Shown: positions 42,937-52,214, counted from the stretch's first letter. The stretch is DNA of 64,000 nucleotides from Lawsonibacter asaccharolyticus (GCA_003112755.1 BFBT01000001.1:248001-312000), one strand, 5' to 3'. Program-made: numbers and translations. Notes: generated from the letters alone by a model not told the origin.

Positions 42937-42949
42937 AACTCCTCCTTAC

Positions 42950-43612
42950 TCATTGGAAGCTCCGCACCAGTGTAGAAAACAGCAGCTGCCAGCCATCCAG
43001 CGAAATAAACAGCAGCAATTTAAATGGCATGGAGATCATGGAGGGCGGCAGCATAATCATTCCCATAGACATCAAGGTGGACGCCACCACCACATCGATC
43101 AGAACAAAGGGAATATACAGGTAAAATCCGATCAGAAATGCGTGCTTGAGTTCGCTGGTCATAAAGGATGGGACAATGATCCGCAGAGGCAGCCCCTCCG
43201 CCTGTGCCCGTGTGGCCGGCATATCCGCTCCGGCGAGCTCACAGAACAGCTCCAGAGAGCTGTCCTCCGTCTGATCCAGCATGAATTCCTTCAGAGGCAC
43301 CTTAGCTTTTTCATAAAACTCCTCTTGAGTGATCCTCTCTGCTATGTATGGCTCATAAGCGTTTGTCTGGATGTCACTGATCACCGGGGACATGGTAAAC
43401 AGGGTGAGGAACAGTGCCATTCCCACCAGCACCATGTTGGGCGGATTCTGCTGCAGCCCAATGGCAGAACGCAGAAAGGAGAGGGAGATGATATACCGGG
43501 TAAAGGAGGTCATCATCACCACAATAGAGGGGAGGAGTGTGATCAGGGTAGTCAGAAGTAGGATCTGGAGCGTCTGAAAATTCTCTCCATTTACATTGAT
43601 CAGCGCGTCCAA
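42950..43612 (-). CDS. fliP: flagellar export protein FliP
   Basis: 220 residues. LPSIVVMMTSFTRYIISLSFLRSAIG, then QQNPPNMVLVGMALFLTLFTMSPV, then the C-terminal membrane pair with IDVVVASTLMSMGMIMLPPSMISMPFKLLLF. It lacks the long cleaved signal sequence seen in some FliP proteins. Core of the export channel. Confidence 0.96.
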   Translation of the reverse strand: MDALINVNGENFQTLQILLLTTLITLLPSIVVMMTSFTRYIISLSFLRSAIGLQQNPPNMVLVGMALFLTLFTMSPVISDIQTNAYEPYIAERITQEEFYEKAKVPLKEFMLDQTEDSSLELFCELAGADMPATRAQAEGLPLRIIVPSFMTSELKHAFLIGFYLYIPFVLIDVVVASTLMSMGMIMLPPSMISMPFKLLLFISLDGWQLLFSTLVRSFQ

Positions 43613-43624
43613 GCTCCCACCCCC

Positions 43625-43984
43625 TTATTTCCTTCTCTGCTGAAGCACACTTTTCAGGGCCTCCTGAAAGCTTATCCGCTGGCAGGCACCCTCCGGTGCT
43701 CCTTCCTGCTCCCACTGCCCCATCTCTTCCCGGTTCAGTGTCCTCAGACAGGTGATCCCGCCCGGCGCCGCACCCAGCAGACAGATCTGCTCTCCGGCCT
43801 GAACCAGCAGCAGCTTTTGATCCTTCCCCACCTGGATCTCTTCTAAGACGGTTACATGCCGCCCTTTCAGCCGCCCTGCTGCCGCCCGCCCCGCCACAAC
43901 ATATCTGGTAAACCAGTAGGACAGCAGCAGTACAGCACAGATCGCGGCCAGAGCCCAAACCAGCTCCAGTATTTCATCCCGCAT
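43625..43984 (-). CDS. fliO: flagellar export assembly protein FliO
   Basis: 119 residues with one membrane segment (WALAAICAVLLLSYWFTRYVV), a basic stretch and a small cytosolic domain (VLEEIQVGKDQKLLLVQAGEQICLLGAAPGGI) typical of FliO/FliZ. It helps assemble the FliP ring; the gene is immediately upstream of fliP. Confidence 0.87.
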   Translation of the reverse strand: MRDEILELVWALAAICAVLLLSYWFTRYVVAGRAAAGRLKGRHVTVLEEIQVGKDQKLLLVQAGEQICLLGAAPGGITCLRTLNREEMGQWEQEGAPEGACQRISFQEALKSVLQQRRK

Positions 43985-43997
43985 TTTGCTTTTCTGA

Positions 43998-44363
43998 TCA
44001 GGGTGCGCCCAGAATGGAATTGACCGTTTTCATCAGGCGGTCGTCCTTGAAAGGCTTGACGATAAAGTCCTTGATCCCCGCTTGTACCGCCTCCATCACC
44101 ATAGCCTCCTGGCCCATGGCGGAGCACATCACCACATTGGCGCTGCTGTCCTTGGCCCGGATCGCCTTCAACGCCTCCAGCCCATCCATATTCGGCATGG
44201 TGATGTCCATGAGGACCAGGTTGGGATGGAGCTCAAAGTATTTTTCCACTGCGTCCTTTCCGTCGACCGCCTCGTGGACATCGGTATAGCCGTTCTTCGT
44301 CAGGGTGTCGCGAATGACCTTTCTCATAAAAGCTGCATCGTCTACGACCAAAATTTTTGCCAT
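43998..44363 (-). CDS. cheY: chemotaxis response regulator CheY
   Basis: 121-residue single receiver domain. Acidic pair D8/D9, phospho-acceptor D53 (LMDITMPNMDG) and K103 (FIVKPF) are all present. CheY-P binds the motor switch (FliM and FliY), whose genes are directly upstream in the same operon. Confidence 0.96.
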   Translation of the reverse strand: MAKILVVDDAAFMRKVIRDTLTKNGYTDVHEAVDGKDAVEKYFELHPNLVLMDITMPNMDGLEALKAIRAKDSSANVVMCSAMGQEAMVMEAVQAGIKDFIVKPFKDDRLMKTVNSILGAP

Positions 44364-44396
44364 GTCACATCATCCTTTTCTTCTAAATTTGATTGG

Positions 44397-45722
44397 TTAG
44401 TCTGCCCGTGTCAGCTCACTCAGCTCAGGACGCTTCAATACTTCTGTGATTCTGATTCCAAAGTTGTCGTCAATGACCACCACATCGCCCCGGGCCACGC
44501 ACAGCCCGTTTACAAACAGATCCACCTGATCCCCCGCCAGTTTGTCTAAAACTACCAGGGACCCCTTGGAAAAGGTAAGGATATCTTCCACCTTTCGGCG
44601 CGTCCGTCCAATCTCCACTGACACTTCCAGCGGCACTGACATGATCAATTCCAGATTCTGAGCCTGCTCCTGGCCGATCTTATCCGCCACATCCAGGGGC
44701 GGCAGCTGGACCGGCTTCGTGTTGATCACCCTCGGTTCCCCAGCGTATGCCGGAGGAGCCGGCATGTACTGCCCCGCTGCCTCATAAGGCCGCGCCGAAC
44801 TCTGCTGCGGCTCTGGCTGCCGGGGTGTGGCCGCCTGAGCTGCAGAGGGAGCCATTCCGCTCATCAGCTGCTCGATCTCCTCCTGACTCAGCTTTCCGCT
44901 GCCGGAGGAAGCGGGGGGCGGTGCGGAGGGAGCACCTCCGCTCATCAGCCGCTCGATCTCCTCCTGGCTCAGCTTTCCGCTCCCGGAGGAAGCGGGGGGC
45001 GGTGCGGAGGGGGCACCCCCGCTCATCAGCCGCTCGATCTCCTCCTGACTCAGCTTGGCTCCGCCGGTGGAAGGCTCCGGCTTTACCTCTTCTTCCGATT
45101 TAGCTCCCTTGCCCTCCCCATCACTCAGATCTACGCCAAATCCGGCGATCAGCTCCCTGGCCAGGTCCACAGACATGACATTGACGAATTCACTTTTCAG
45201 CACATTCTCAATGCTCAGCATGAACTTGGCCACTACCACCATCCCGCTGTCATACTGGAAGTGTTCCCGCTCAAACTGATCCAGGTCATCCAGAGTGAAG
45301 GACTGGGGCGTAGAGATATTGACGGAGCGGCCTAGGAAGTCAGAGAGAGCGGTGGACGCCGCGCCCATCATCTGGTTCATGACCTCGCATACCGCGCTGA
45401 TCGTCAGATCATTAAACTCGAACTCCTCATCTGATATCTCCGTTCCCATCAAGATCTCTACGATCGTCTTGACGTCGTGGCGCTTGAGAAGCATGATGTT
45501 GCTCCCCTCGAGGCCGGAGACATATTTGATCTCGATCCCGATCGCAGGCTCTAGTTCTCCCAGGGTAAATTCCTCGATCGGCACCACCGACACAGATGGA
45601 GTGGTGATATCCACACGGTGATCCAGCATATTGGAGACCGCTGTAGCGGACGACCCCAAGCTGATATTCATGATCTCACCAATGGCATCGATCTCCATTG
45701 GGCTGAATATATTTTGTTTCAT
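44397..45722 (-). CDS. fliY: flagellar motor switch phosphatase FliY with triplicated docking motif
   Basis: 441 residues. The N-terminal CheC-like domain has two E-x3-N phosphatase helices (GEIMNISLGSSATAVSN and CEVMNQMMGAASTALSD). A long linker follows, then a C-terminal FliN (SpoA) domain (LELIMSVPLEVSVEIGRTRRKVEDIL). The linker holds three repeats of LSQEEIE(R/Q)LMSG plus a Pro/Ser spacer. This looks like the CheY-P-binding segment that FliM and Bacillus FliY carry once at their N-terminus; here the N-terminus itself lacks it. Confidence 0.94.
   Translation of the reverse strand: MKQNIFSPMEIDAIGEIMNISLGSSATAVSNMLDHRVDITTPSVSVVPIEEFTLGELEPAIGIEIKYVSGLEGSNIMLLKRHDVKTIVEILMGTEISDEEFEFNDLTISAVCEVMNQMMGAASTALSDFLGRSVNISTPQSFTLDDLDQFEREHFQYDSGMVVVAKFMLSIENVLKSEFVNVMSVDLARELIAGFGVDLSDGEGKGAKSEEEVKPEPSTGGAKLSQEEIERLMSGGAPSAPPPASSGSGKLSQEEIERLMSGGAPSAPPPASSGSGKLSQEEIEQLMSGMAPSAAQAATPRQPEPQQSSARPYEAAGQYMPAPPAYAGEPRVINTKPVQLPPLDVADKIGQEQAQNLELIMSVPLEVSVEIGRTRRKVEDILTFSKGSLVVLDKLAGDQVDLFVNGLCVARGDVVVIDDNFGIRITEVLKRPELSELTRAD
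44860..45060. repeat. 81-bp tandem repeat in fliY (two full units plus a partial one)
   Basis: Units start at 44860, 44941 and 45022, differing at only a few positions. Each encodes the KLSQEEIERLMSGGAPSAPP-type segment. The unit length is a multiple of three, so recombination changes motif number without breaking the frame. Confidence 0.92.
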
Positions 45723-45726
45723 GTCC

Positions 45727-46740
45727 CTACTTGTCCCTTCCTCCCTGATTGTGATAGGTCTCCCCTATCTTTACCGCCATATTGCTGCTCAACGTCCCCA
45801 TTTTTCCGCTGAACCAAGGCTTTCCCCCAATATACAGGTAAATGGGCTGCGCTGTTGGGTGTCCAAGGTCGATCACATCACCGGGATGGAGATAATAGAT
45901 ATCCTGCAGCCTCAGTTCTGTGCGGCCAAGCTCCGCAGATATCTCCAGCTCGGAATCCCTGAGAATATCAAGGATCTCCTCTGAATTGTCCTCCCCGGCC
46001 CCTCTTCCCGCCTGATTGGCCGCGGCGATCCGGGCAAAGATGGCGGACAGCATGGAACCGGGCAGGCAGAAGTTCATCTGTCCGGAACAGTTGGAAAATT
46101 GGATGTTGATACCGATGATGACTACTGTCTCATCCAGGCCGATCAGCTGGACCAGTGTCGGGTTGGTTTCCATGCGCCGGACTCCGAAGGACAGGTCAAT
46201 GTAGTTTTCCCAGCTTCCCCCCAGCACGGAGATGAGATCCTTCACAATACTCTCATAGAGCTTCAACTCCAGATCCGTAAAATTATATCCAGCCGGAAGC
46301 GCAGGATCGACATCGCCTTCTCCACCCATCAGGCGATCCATCATACTCAGCATCAGTGAGGTGGAAAAGTGGAGCAGAACGGGCTGTTCCTCCGCCTGCT
46401 GGTTGTGCGCAAACTGCACATCTGCCAGCACCAGCACATCCCCCTCTGTCAGTGCGTTGGAAAACTCGTAATAGCGCTGCTCCTCCACCGACTCCACAGA
46501 AATTTCGCAGGTGGTATGCAGCAGTCCATTGATCCTGGAGTTAATTACCCTGGTATAATTTTCAAAGATGCCGCTGATCATTTTCATGCGGTCCTTTGTA
46601 AATTTCCTCGGGCTGTAAAAGTCATATTTTCGGTACTTTTTCTCTGTCGTTTTCTCTGCCGACGCTGCCAAATCCATCTCGCCGCTGCGAGCAGCATTCA
46701 GCAGGGCGTCGATCTGGCTTTGTGATAGAACTTCCGCCAT
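45727..46740 (-). CDS. fliM: flagellar motor switch protein FliM
   Basis: 337 residues. The N-terminal CheY-P-binding peptide (EVLSQSQIDALLNA), the central CheC-like middle domain and a C-terminal SpoA/FliN-like domain (DSELEISAELGRTELRLQDIYYLHPGDVI) are all visible. It forms the C-ring with FliG and FliY. It follows motB directly; fliL, often between them, is absent. Confidence 0.96.
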   Translation of the reverse strand: MAEVLSQSQIDALLNAARSGEMDLAASAEKTTEKKYRKYDFYSPRKFTKDRMKMISGIFENYTRVINSRINGLLHTTCEISVESVEEQRYYEFSNALTEGDVLVLADVQFAHNQQAEEQPVLLHFSTSLMLSMMDRLMGGEGDVDPALPAGYNFTDLELKLYESIVKDLISVLGGSWENYIDLSFGVRRMETNPTLVQLIGLDETVVIIGINIQFSNCSGQMNFCLPGSMLSAIFARIAAANQAGRGAGEDNSEEILDILRDSELEISAELGRTELRLQDIYYLHPGDVIDLGHPTAQPIYLYIGGKPWFSGKMGTLSSNMAVKIGETYHNQGGRDK

Positions 46741-46767
46741 TGTTTTCCCTCCCAGGCAGAGTATGGA

Positions 46768-47565
46768 TCAGGATGCTGCGTTCTGCTCTTCCGGCTGGTA
46801 CGCCGGGCTCGGCGTGCCGGTACTCTCCCGCATGCTGTAATACTGCTTGATATCATCGCCTGCCAAAGCATCCAGATCCAGTCCGGTGACGATCAGCTCC
46901 ACCCGGCGGTTCTTTGCCCGTTCTTCCGGAATGGCATTGCTGGAAATCGGCCGCCACTGGCCATATCCCACACTGACCAGCCTTGCTGGGTCAATGATCT
47001 CTTTCTCCTGCAAATATACAGTGACCACTGTGGCCCGATTGGACGCCAGGAATCGATCCACTGTATAGTCATTTTCCTCATTGGCTGTCGCCTGCGCCGT
47101 ATGGCCCAGCACCCTGATCTCATTGATGGAAGGGCCCACTTCCGCAATGGATCGGGCGACCTGGTCCAAAACTTCCTTGCCCTCGTCCAGAAGGGTATAT
47201 TCATTGGGACGGAAAAACACGGTGTCATTAAAGGAGATGAACACATAGCCGTTTCCCTTCCCAATGCTCACCTTTTCCATCATATTTTCCTGCTGAAAAT
47301 ATTCTGCCATGGCCTGGTAAAGCTGTTCCATATCCCGGTCCACCTGATCCTGTGTCACGACGCTGCCCTCGGGCGGCTCCTCCATGCTCGTCCCGTTGAC
47401 CACTGCACTGGGATTGAGTGCCTGGACCAGGGCGATCCATTTGGATTCATCCATTTTGGACATGGAGAACAGCATTACAAAAAAGCAGAGCAGAAGCGTG
47501 ACCATGTCGCCATAGGTGTCCATCCAGTTCGCTCCGCCGCTTCCGCTTTTTTTCTTTCTCTTCAT
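46768..47565 (-). CDS. motB: flagellar motor stator protein MotB
   Basis: 265 residues. One membrane helix with the proton/ion-binding Asp20 (TYGDMVTLLLCFFVML) and a C-terminal OmpA-like peptidoglycan-binding domain (LGHTAQATANEENDYTVD ... NRRVELIV). It pairs with MotA encoded just upstream. Confidence 0.95.
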   Translation of the reverse strand: MKRKKKSGSGGANWMDTYGDMVTLLLCFFVMLFSMSKMDESKWIALVQALNPSAVVNGTSMEEPPEGSVVTQDQVDRDMEQLYQAMAEYFQQENMMEKVSIGKGNGYVFISFNDTVFFRPNEYTLLDEGKEVLDQVARSIAEVGPSINEIRVLGHTAQATANEENDYTVDRFLASNRATVVTVYLQEKEIIDPARLVSVGYGQWRPISSNAIPEERAKNRRVELIVTGLDLDALAGDDIKQYYSMRESTGTPSPAYQPEEQNAAS

Positions 47566-47598
47566 TCTGGGTCCCGCCTCCTTGAAGCCGCCTGAAGC

Positions 47599-48450
47599 TC
47601 ATTTCTTTTTTCCCCGGCGTTTTTTGCCTCCGTCATCGGCTCCCTCTGCCGCCTCTCCGCCTTCCCGCTGCTTCTCATTCATAAAGGTCAGCAGCCGCTC
47701 CCGCAGGAACTTGGGATTCTCACCAGATTGGATGGCCATGATCCCCTCCATGATGATCTGGCGGCACAGGATCTCCTCCTCATCCCGCGCCGTCAGATTG
47801 GCGGCAATGGGGTTGAATACCACATGTGCCAGCAGAGAGCCATAAAATGTGGTGATCAGAGCCACGGCCATGTCAGGCCCCAGGGAGTTCATATCCGCTC
47901 CATCCAGGTTCTTCAGCATATTGATCAGACCGATCAGAGTTCCGATCATGCCAAAGGCCGGTGCCGCATTGGACCCCCGCTCATACATGGCGATGACTGC
48001 CTGGTGCCGCTCGGAGGTCTGCTCGATCTCATTTTCCAGGATACTGCGCACCCGCTCCGGGTCATTGTTGTCCACCACCAGCATGATCGCCTGCTTAAAA
48101 AAGGAGTTTTCCTGCTCGTTCCCCTTCTCTTCCAGTGCCAACAGCCCATTTTTTCTGGCGATCTGTGCCAGCTCGGTCAGCTGATCCACATACACCTGCG
48201 GATCAAAGGTGTTGGAGTGGAGCATGATCTTAAAGTGCTTTGGCAGGGACCTGATCTGCTTGGGATAGCAGGCGACCACCACCGCCAGCGTGCCGCCGAT
48301 GACGATCAGAATACTGGACAGGTCCACAAAGTTCGATAGGTTTCCAATACTGAAGCTGAATTGAAGTGTCGACATATCGAAACCGACCACAATTCCAAAC
48401 ACAGTAAAGAAAAAGGCCATCACAATGCCGACGATATACACAATATTCAT
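47599..48450 (-). CDS. motA: flagellar motor stator protein MotA
   Basis: 283 residues with four membrane segments and the family pattern AFGMIGTLIGLINMLKNLDGADMNSLGPDMAVALITTFYG. A very basic C-terminal tail (GGKKRRGKKK) is unusual but short. It forms the stator channel with MotB. Confidence 0.95.
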   Translation of the reverse strand: MNIVYIVGIVMAFFFTVFGIVVGFDMSTLQFSFSIGNLSNFVDLSSILIVIGGTLAVVVACYPKQIRSLPKHFKIMLHSNTFDPQVYVDQLTELAQIARKNGLLALEEKGNEQENSFFKQAIMLVVDNNDPERVRSILENEIEQTSERHQAVIAMYERGSNAAPAFGMIGTLIGLINMLKNLDGADMNSLGPDMAVALITTFYGSLLAHVVFNPIAANLTARDEEEILCRQIIMEGIMAIQSGENPKFLRERLLTFMNEKQREGGEAAEGADDGGKKRRGKKK

Positions 48451-48499
48451 AGCGCGTATCCCTTCTTTTCTCTATTGGGAGGCAGGATGCGGCCCCGCC

Positions 48500-48718
48500 T
48501 CAGCTCCGCCTGTCCAGAACACTGATCTCCCGGTGGATGTCCTGGACCTTCGCGTTATAGTCGGCAATTTTCTGGATGATCTCTTCTACGGTGTCCTTGA
48601 CCAGATAATAGTCATGGTTCATCATAACGATTTTGCACTCCGGGATCAGCTCGATGCACTCGATCTGATTGTGATTGACCAAAAAGCGCTCATTATTCAT
48701 TTTCCGCAATACGATCAA
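48500..48718 (-). CDS. flbD: flagellar FlbD family protein
   Basis: 72 residues beginning MIVLRKMNNERFLVNHNQIECIE, the typical FlbD start. It is found between flgE and motA in many Bacillota; its role is poorly understood. Confidence 0.9.
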   Translation of the reverse strand: MIVLRKMNNERFLVNHNQIECIELIPECKIVMMNHDYYLVKDTVEEIIQKIADYNAKVQDIHREISVLDRRS

Positions 48719-48740
48719 GATTATGCCTCCTCGCTTCCGG

Positions 48741-48772
48741 CCTTCCCCCGCCGGGAATCCGGCGGGGGAAGG
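48741..48772. repeat. 14-bp hairpin between flgE and flbD
   Basis: CCTTCCCCCGCCGG and its exact complement around GAAT, in the 76-bp gap between flgE and flbD. No T run on the coding strand, so more likely an RNA-stability or processing hairpin than a full terminator. Confidence 0.75.
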
Positions 48773-48794
48773 TATCTGTTTACTCCAGCGGCGC

Positions 48795-49901
48795 TCAGCG
48801 CTTCATGTTGACCAGCTCTTCCAGCATGGTGTCGGTCACGGTGACGATCCGGGTGTTGGCCTGATAGCCTCTCTGGTAAACGATCATATTGGCAAACTCA
48901 GTGGCCAGATCGGTTCCGGATGCCTCCAGAAAGCCAGGTTGAAGGCTGGTCTTGCTGCCAGCGGCCAGCATGTTTTCAGGATCCAGGTCCGCATTTCCCA
49001 GCTTGTCCTGATTGTTCAGGTATCCCGTTACAGAACTGTTGGCCGTTCCGATGGTCAGCGTCCCTGCTGCGTCGCCCGCGGTGAAGTAAGGGCCCTCGGT
49101 GTGCTCCAGGCCATTGGGGTTTGTCACCTTTCCCAGTGCAATATAGCCCACAACCACCGGGTCCCCAGTATCATCGTTGACACAGGATACCTGCCCGTTG
49201 CTGTCGATCTTCAGGCTGTTATAGGCGATGCAGTCACCGGTGGAGTTCTCTGCGTCCGTTCCTTCCTCCGCCGGAACATTGTGTCCGGTGTCATCCACAC
49301 CAGGGAACAGGGCGTCCCCCGGCTTGATATCTCCCTGGGCGGCGTCTCCCACCGCCTTCATAGGCAGGCGGATAGGGACCAGCTGGGTACTGATCCCATC
49401 TCCGTTCGTACCGGCCTCATCTGCCTGATCAGCTCCATCCATATTGCAGGTCACGAAGCCATATACCACGTTGCCCGCGCCGTCCACCAGGTATCCATCC
49501 GAGTCAAATCGGAAATCACCTACCCTTGAGAGGGAGAGAGCTTTGGCGTCCTCCGCGTTGTTCACATCCACATCCTTAGGCCCCACCAGGAAAAAACCAT
49601 CTCCCTGGATAAAACAGTCGGTGGGCATCCCGGTGGACTCCAGAGAGCTGGTCGTCATATCCAGATCGATGGTGCCGATGCTGCATCCATAGCCGGTCTG
49701 GCGCGGATTGGTCCCGCCTACCATGTTTGTGCCGGCGGAACCAGCGGCCTGAGTGGAATAGATGCTTTCCCGAAAGGTGACGCGGCCGGGCTTATAGCCA
49801 TAAGTATTTACATTGGCCACATTGTTGCCCACTGTATTCAATGCCTCCATGTGTGCCTTCAGCCCGGAAATTCCCGCGCTCATTGCTCCTGTCAATGCCA
49901 T
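48795..49901 (-). CDS. flgE: flagellar hook protein FlgE
   Basis: 368 residues. The N-terminus (GAMSAGISGLKAHMEALNTVGNNVANVNTYGYK) and the C-terminus (LEASGTDLATEFANMIVYQRGYQANTRIVTVTDTML) form the D0 coiled coil; the middle is Gly/Asp-rich. It builds the hook after the FlgD cap, whose gene is just upstream. Confidence 0.94.
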   Translation of the reverse strand: MALTGAMSAGISGLKAHMEALNTVGNNVANVNTYGYKPGRVTFRESIYSTQAAGSAGTNMVGGTNPRQTGYGCSIGTIDLDMTTSSLESTGMPTDCFIQGDGFFLVGPKDVDVNNAEDAKALSLSRVGDFRFDSDGYLVDGAGNVVYGFVTCNMDGADQADEAGTNGDGISTQLVPIRLPMKAVGDAAQGDIKPGDALFPGVDDTGHNVPAEEGTDAENSTGDCIAYNSLKIDSNGQVSCVNDDTGDPVVVGYIALGKVTNPNGLEHTEGPYFTAGDAAGTLTIGTANSSVTGYLNNQDKLGNADLDPENMLAAGSKTSLQPGFLEASGTDLATEFANMIVYQRGYQANTRIVTVTDTMLEELVNMKR

Positions 49902-50005
49902 GCTTCAGATCTCCTTTGCTTTTGGTGTTCTCTGTTTCGCGCCGCCGGGGGCCCGTCAGTCGCACGTCCCCCAGGACATCCAAAAATGGTCCTGTCCTCT
50001 GTTTG

Positions 50006-50401
50006 TCACAGGATCACGGCGCCGTCAATGTTGGTAAATATGTTCTCTTTCATCTCATCCTGGGACATGGTGGTAATGACCCGGCCGTTTGGAACGTTGA
50101 TGATAAAGGCAAGGCTCTGGTCAAGGGCCAGGATATTCGTCGCCCCCTTGGCCTCCGCCCGCTCCACAGAGTCCGTCAGCCGGTCCAGAAGATTGGGTGT
50201 CACCTCGATCCCCCTCTCCTCTGCCCGCTCCATGGCGTGCTTGGAAAAGGCGATCTGTCTTCCGCCCGTCCGTTCCAGCTCCTGGCGCAGAGCTTGTACA
50301 AAGCCGTCCCCGCCTCTGGCCTGAACGGCTCGCGGTCGGCCTATCCCGGCTTCCAGACTGGCCCCCGTGATAGATGCTGTACGGTCGATCACTGCGCTCA
50401 C
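50006..50401 (-). CDS. flagellar operon protein, TIGR02530 type
   Basis: 131 residues with the block IAFSKHAMERAEERGIEVTPNLLDRL and a C-terminal LAFIINVPNGRVITTMSQDEMKENIFTNIDGAVIL, as in the conserved small protein between flgD and flgE in Bacillota. Function unknown. Confidence 0.85.
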   Translation of the reverse strand: MSAVIDRTASITGASLEAGIGRPRAVQARGGDGFVQALRQELERTGGRQIAFSKHAMERAEERGIEVTPNLLDRLTDSVERAEAKGATNILALDQSLAFIINVPNGRVITTMSQDEMKENIFTNIDGAVIL

Positions 50402-50428
50402 CTCCTTTGGATCAGCCGCCCCTGCGGC

Positions 50429-50998
50429 TCAGGTCTCGGGCGTCTGCGTATCTCCGCCCTCACCGCTGCCTCCCTCCGGCTCATCTGGAGTCTCCGGAAT
50501 ATCTGGCAGGGTCCCCACCGCCATGATGTCGCTGAGGGCGTACATCTCTCCGTCTACAAAGATCACTGGTACTCCCTGGTACGTCCCTGTCCCGGTGACG
50601 GTCCCCACTACCTCCTGGAGCTTTCCATCCTCGCCGTACTCTCCAACCGTCACGGTCTTTCCCACCAGGGAAGCCGCATAGGTCAGCGTGTTGGCGTCCA
50701 CCAGCGTGTCAATGCTGGTCTTGACCGTGGTCATCATCTGCACCACCGACATCTGTACCAGCTGATTGAGCATATCCGAAGTATCTGTGGTGTTGTCCAT
50801 GGTCTGATTCTGCAGCTGCTGGACCATCAGCTGCAGATAGTCGGTAAAATCCAGCCCCATGTCCTCTCCCTTTTGATGGATCTCATAATCCTCCATCCAG
50901 GAGTTGTCCGAGGAGCCGGTCTTGCTGCTGCCATAGACGCTGGCCCGCTGACTAGCCAGCAGGCTGTCCAGCGCCTGGGGCATAAAATCGCTGCTCAC
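50429..50998 (-). CDS. flgD: flagellar hook cap scaffold FlgD
   Basis: 189 residues. The conserved N-terminal region (LDFTDYLQLMVQQLQNQTMDNTTDTSDMLNQLVQMSVVQMM) identifies FlgD. A beta-type domain follows and an acidic Gly/Pro-rich tail ends the protein. It caps the growing hook. Confidence 0.93.
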   Translation of the reverse strand: MSSDFMPQALDSLLASQRASVYGSSKTGSSDNSWMEDYEIHQKGEDMGLDFTDYLQLMVQQLQNQTMDNTTDTSDMLNQLVQMSVVQMMTTVKTSIDTLVDANTLTYAASLVGKTVTVGEYGEDGKLQEVVGTVTGTGTYQGVPVIFVDGEMYALSDIMAVGTLPDIPETPDEPEGGSGEGGDTQTPET

Positions 50999-51019
50999 TG
51001 TGCTTTCCTCCTTATTTTC

Positions 51020-52186
51020 TTACACAGGTGCGGTCTCCTGCTCCAGCAGCCCCAGCTTCAGCTGATGAAGGAAGTTTTCCGACTCCTCCCGCTTCGGGTC
51101 CCGGTGCTGCTCCTGGGGCTGTCCATTCTGCCCGCCGCCGTTCTGGTCAGTCTGCTGCCAGCTCCGCCCGCTCTCCTGAGGGTGGGCCACCTCGATCCGG
51201 ACTTCCTGCTGGCTTCCGTTCTGAAGCATGGAGCCCAAAGTCCCCAGGTGCTCTCGCAGGAGGTTGGCTGTATGTTCGCTCTCCGCCCGCAGCACCACAT
51301 GGAGTGCGCTGCCCTCACTCCGGGTCAGCTCCACCACCACATTACCCAAGTGCTCCGGTGTCAGCTTCAGCTCTATCTTCTGGATCCCCTGGTCCGCTAT
51401 GCTGCGAATGGTCCTGCTCAGTCGGGCATCGAACTGTTCTGACGTGGTATCCAGCACTGCGCCGTCCCCTACCTTTACGGGAGCGGCCTCCGTCCCCTGG
51501 AACAGCTTCTGATCGCCTCCGGTCTGGAGCTGTGTGACCTCCACATCCATCTTCTGGTCTGTGCCCGGCTGCTTTCCACTCTGCTCCGACTGCCCCTCAG
51601 GCTGCTCCATGTGCTGGCCTTCCGCCTTAATCTGGAGCTCCGCTCCTTGTCCTTCACCCTCCGCCTGTCCAGCAGAAGAGATAAGGGACCCAGGTGCAGC
51701 CTCCTGTTCCGCTTTTTGCGGCACAGCCGCTTCACCAAAACGCTCAATATTCTGCGGGAGTGCTGGCTCCGCAGCCTTCTCTCCCTCCACAACAGCATCA
51801 GCTGCCGGCAAAGCAGGCGCCTGTGCTGTTATCTGTTCTGCCTGCTCCGTTACAACAGCGCAGCCCACGAATGGCACGATCCCCCCGCCGGCCAGGACCG
51901 AACTCAAATCCAGCATCAGTGGAACGCCCTGTCCAGCTGCTTGAGCCGCTACATCTTCGTCCTTCTGCTCCGTCTTTCCGGCCTCTGTATCTTGGGACGG
52001 ATCTGTCTTCTGAGGCTCCTGCTCTGTTCTTTCCCGGTCTGCCTGGGTCCGCTTTTCATTCAAAAGCGCCTGAAAATCCATCTTCTGCTCCGGCCTGCCA
52101 GCAGACACCCCGATATCCGGCAGGGTGCTCTGGGCGATCTGTCCGGCCAAATAAGCCATTTGAAGCGTCAAATCACTTGTATTCAT
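51020..52186 (-). CDS. fliK: flagellar hook-length control protein FliK
   Basis: 388 residues from ATG 52186 (AGGAGG at 8 nt). The long Gln/Glu/Ala-rich middle is low-complexity, as expected for a molecular ruler. The C-terminal domain (IELKLTPEHLGNVVVELTRSEGSALHVVLRAESEHTANLLREHLGTL) is the conserved Flg_hook part that contacts FlhB. Confidence 0.92.
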   Translation of the reverse strand: MNTSDLTLQMAYLAGQIAQSTLPDIGVSAGRPEQKMDFQALLNEKRTQADRERTEQEPQKTDPSQDTEAGKTEQKDEDVAAQAAGQGVPLMLDLSSVLAGGGIVPFVGCAVVTEQAEQITAQAPALPAADAVVEGEKAAEPALPQNIERFGEAAVPQKAEQEAAPGSLISSAGQAEGEGQGAELQIKAEGQHMEQPEGQSEQSGKQPGTDQKMDVEVTQLQTGGDQKLFQGTEAAPVKVGDGAVLDTTSEQFDARLSRTIRSIADQGIQKIELKLTPEHLGNVVVELTRSEGSALHVVLRAESEHTANLLREHLGTLGSMLQNGSQQEVRIEVAHPQESGRSWQQTDQNGGGQNGQPQEQHRDPKREESENFLHQLKLGLLEQETAPV

Positions 52187-52214
52187 CTTTCTCACCTCCT
52201 TTCAATGCTGAAAG

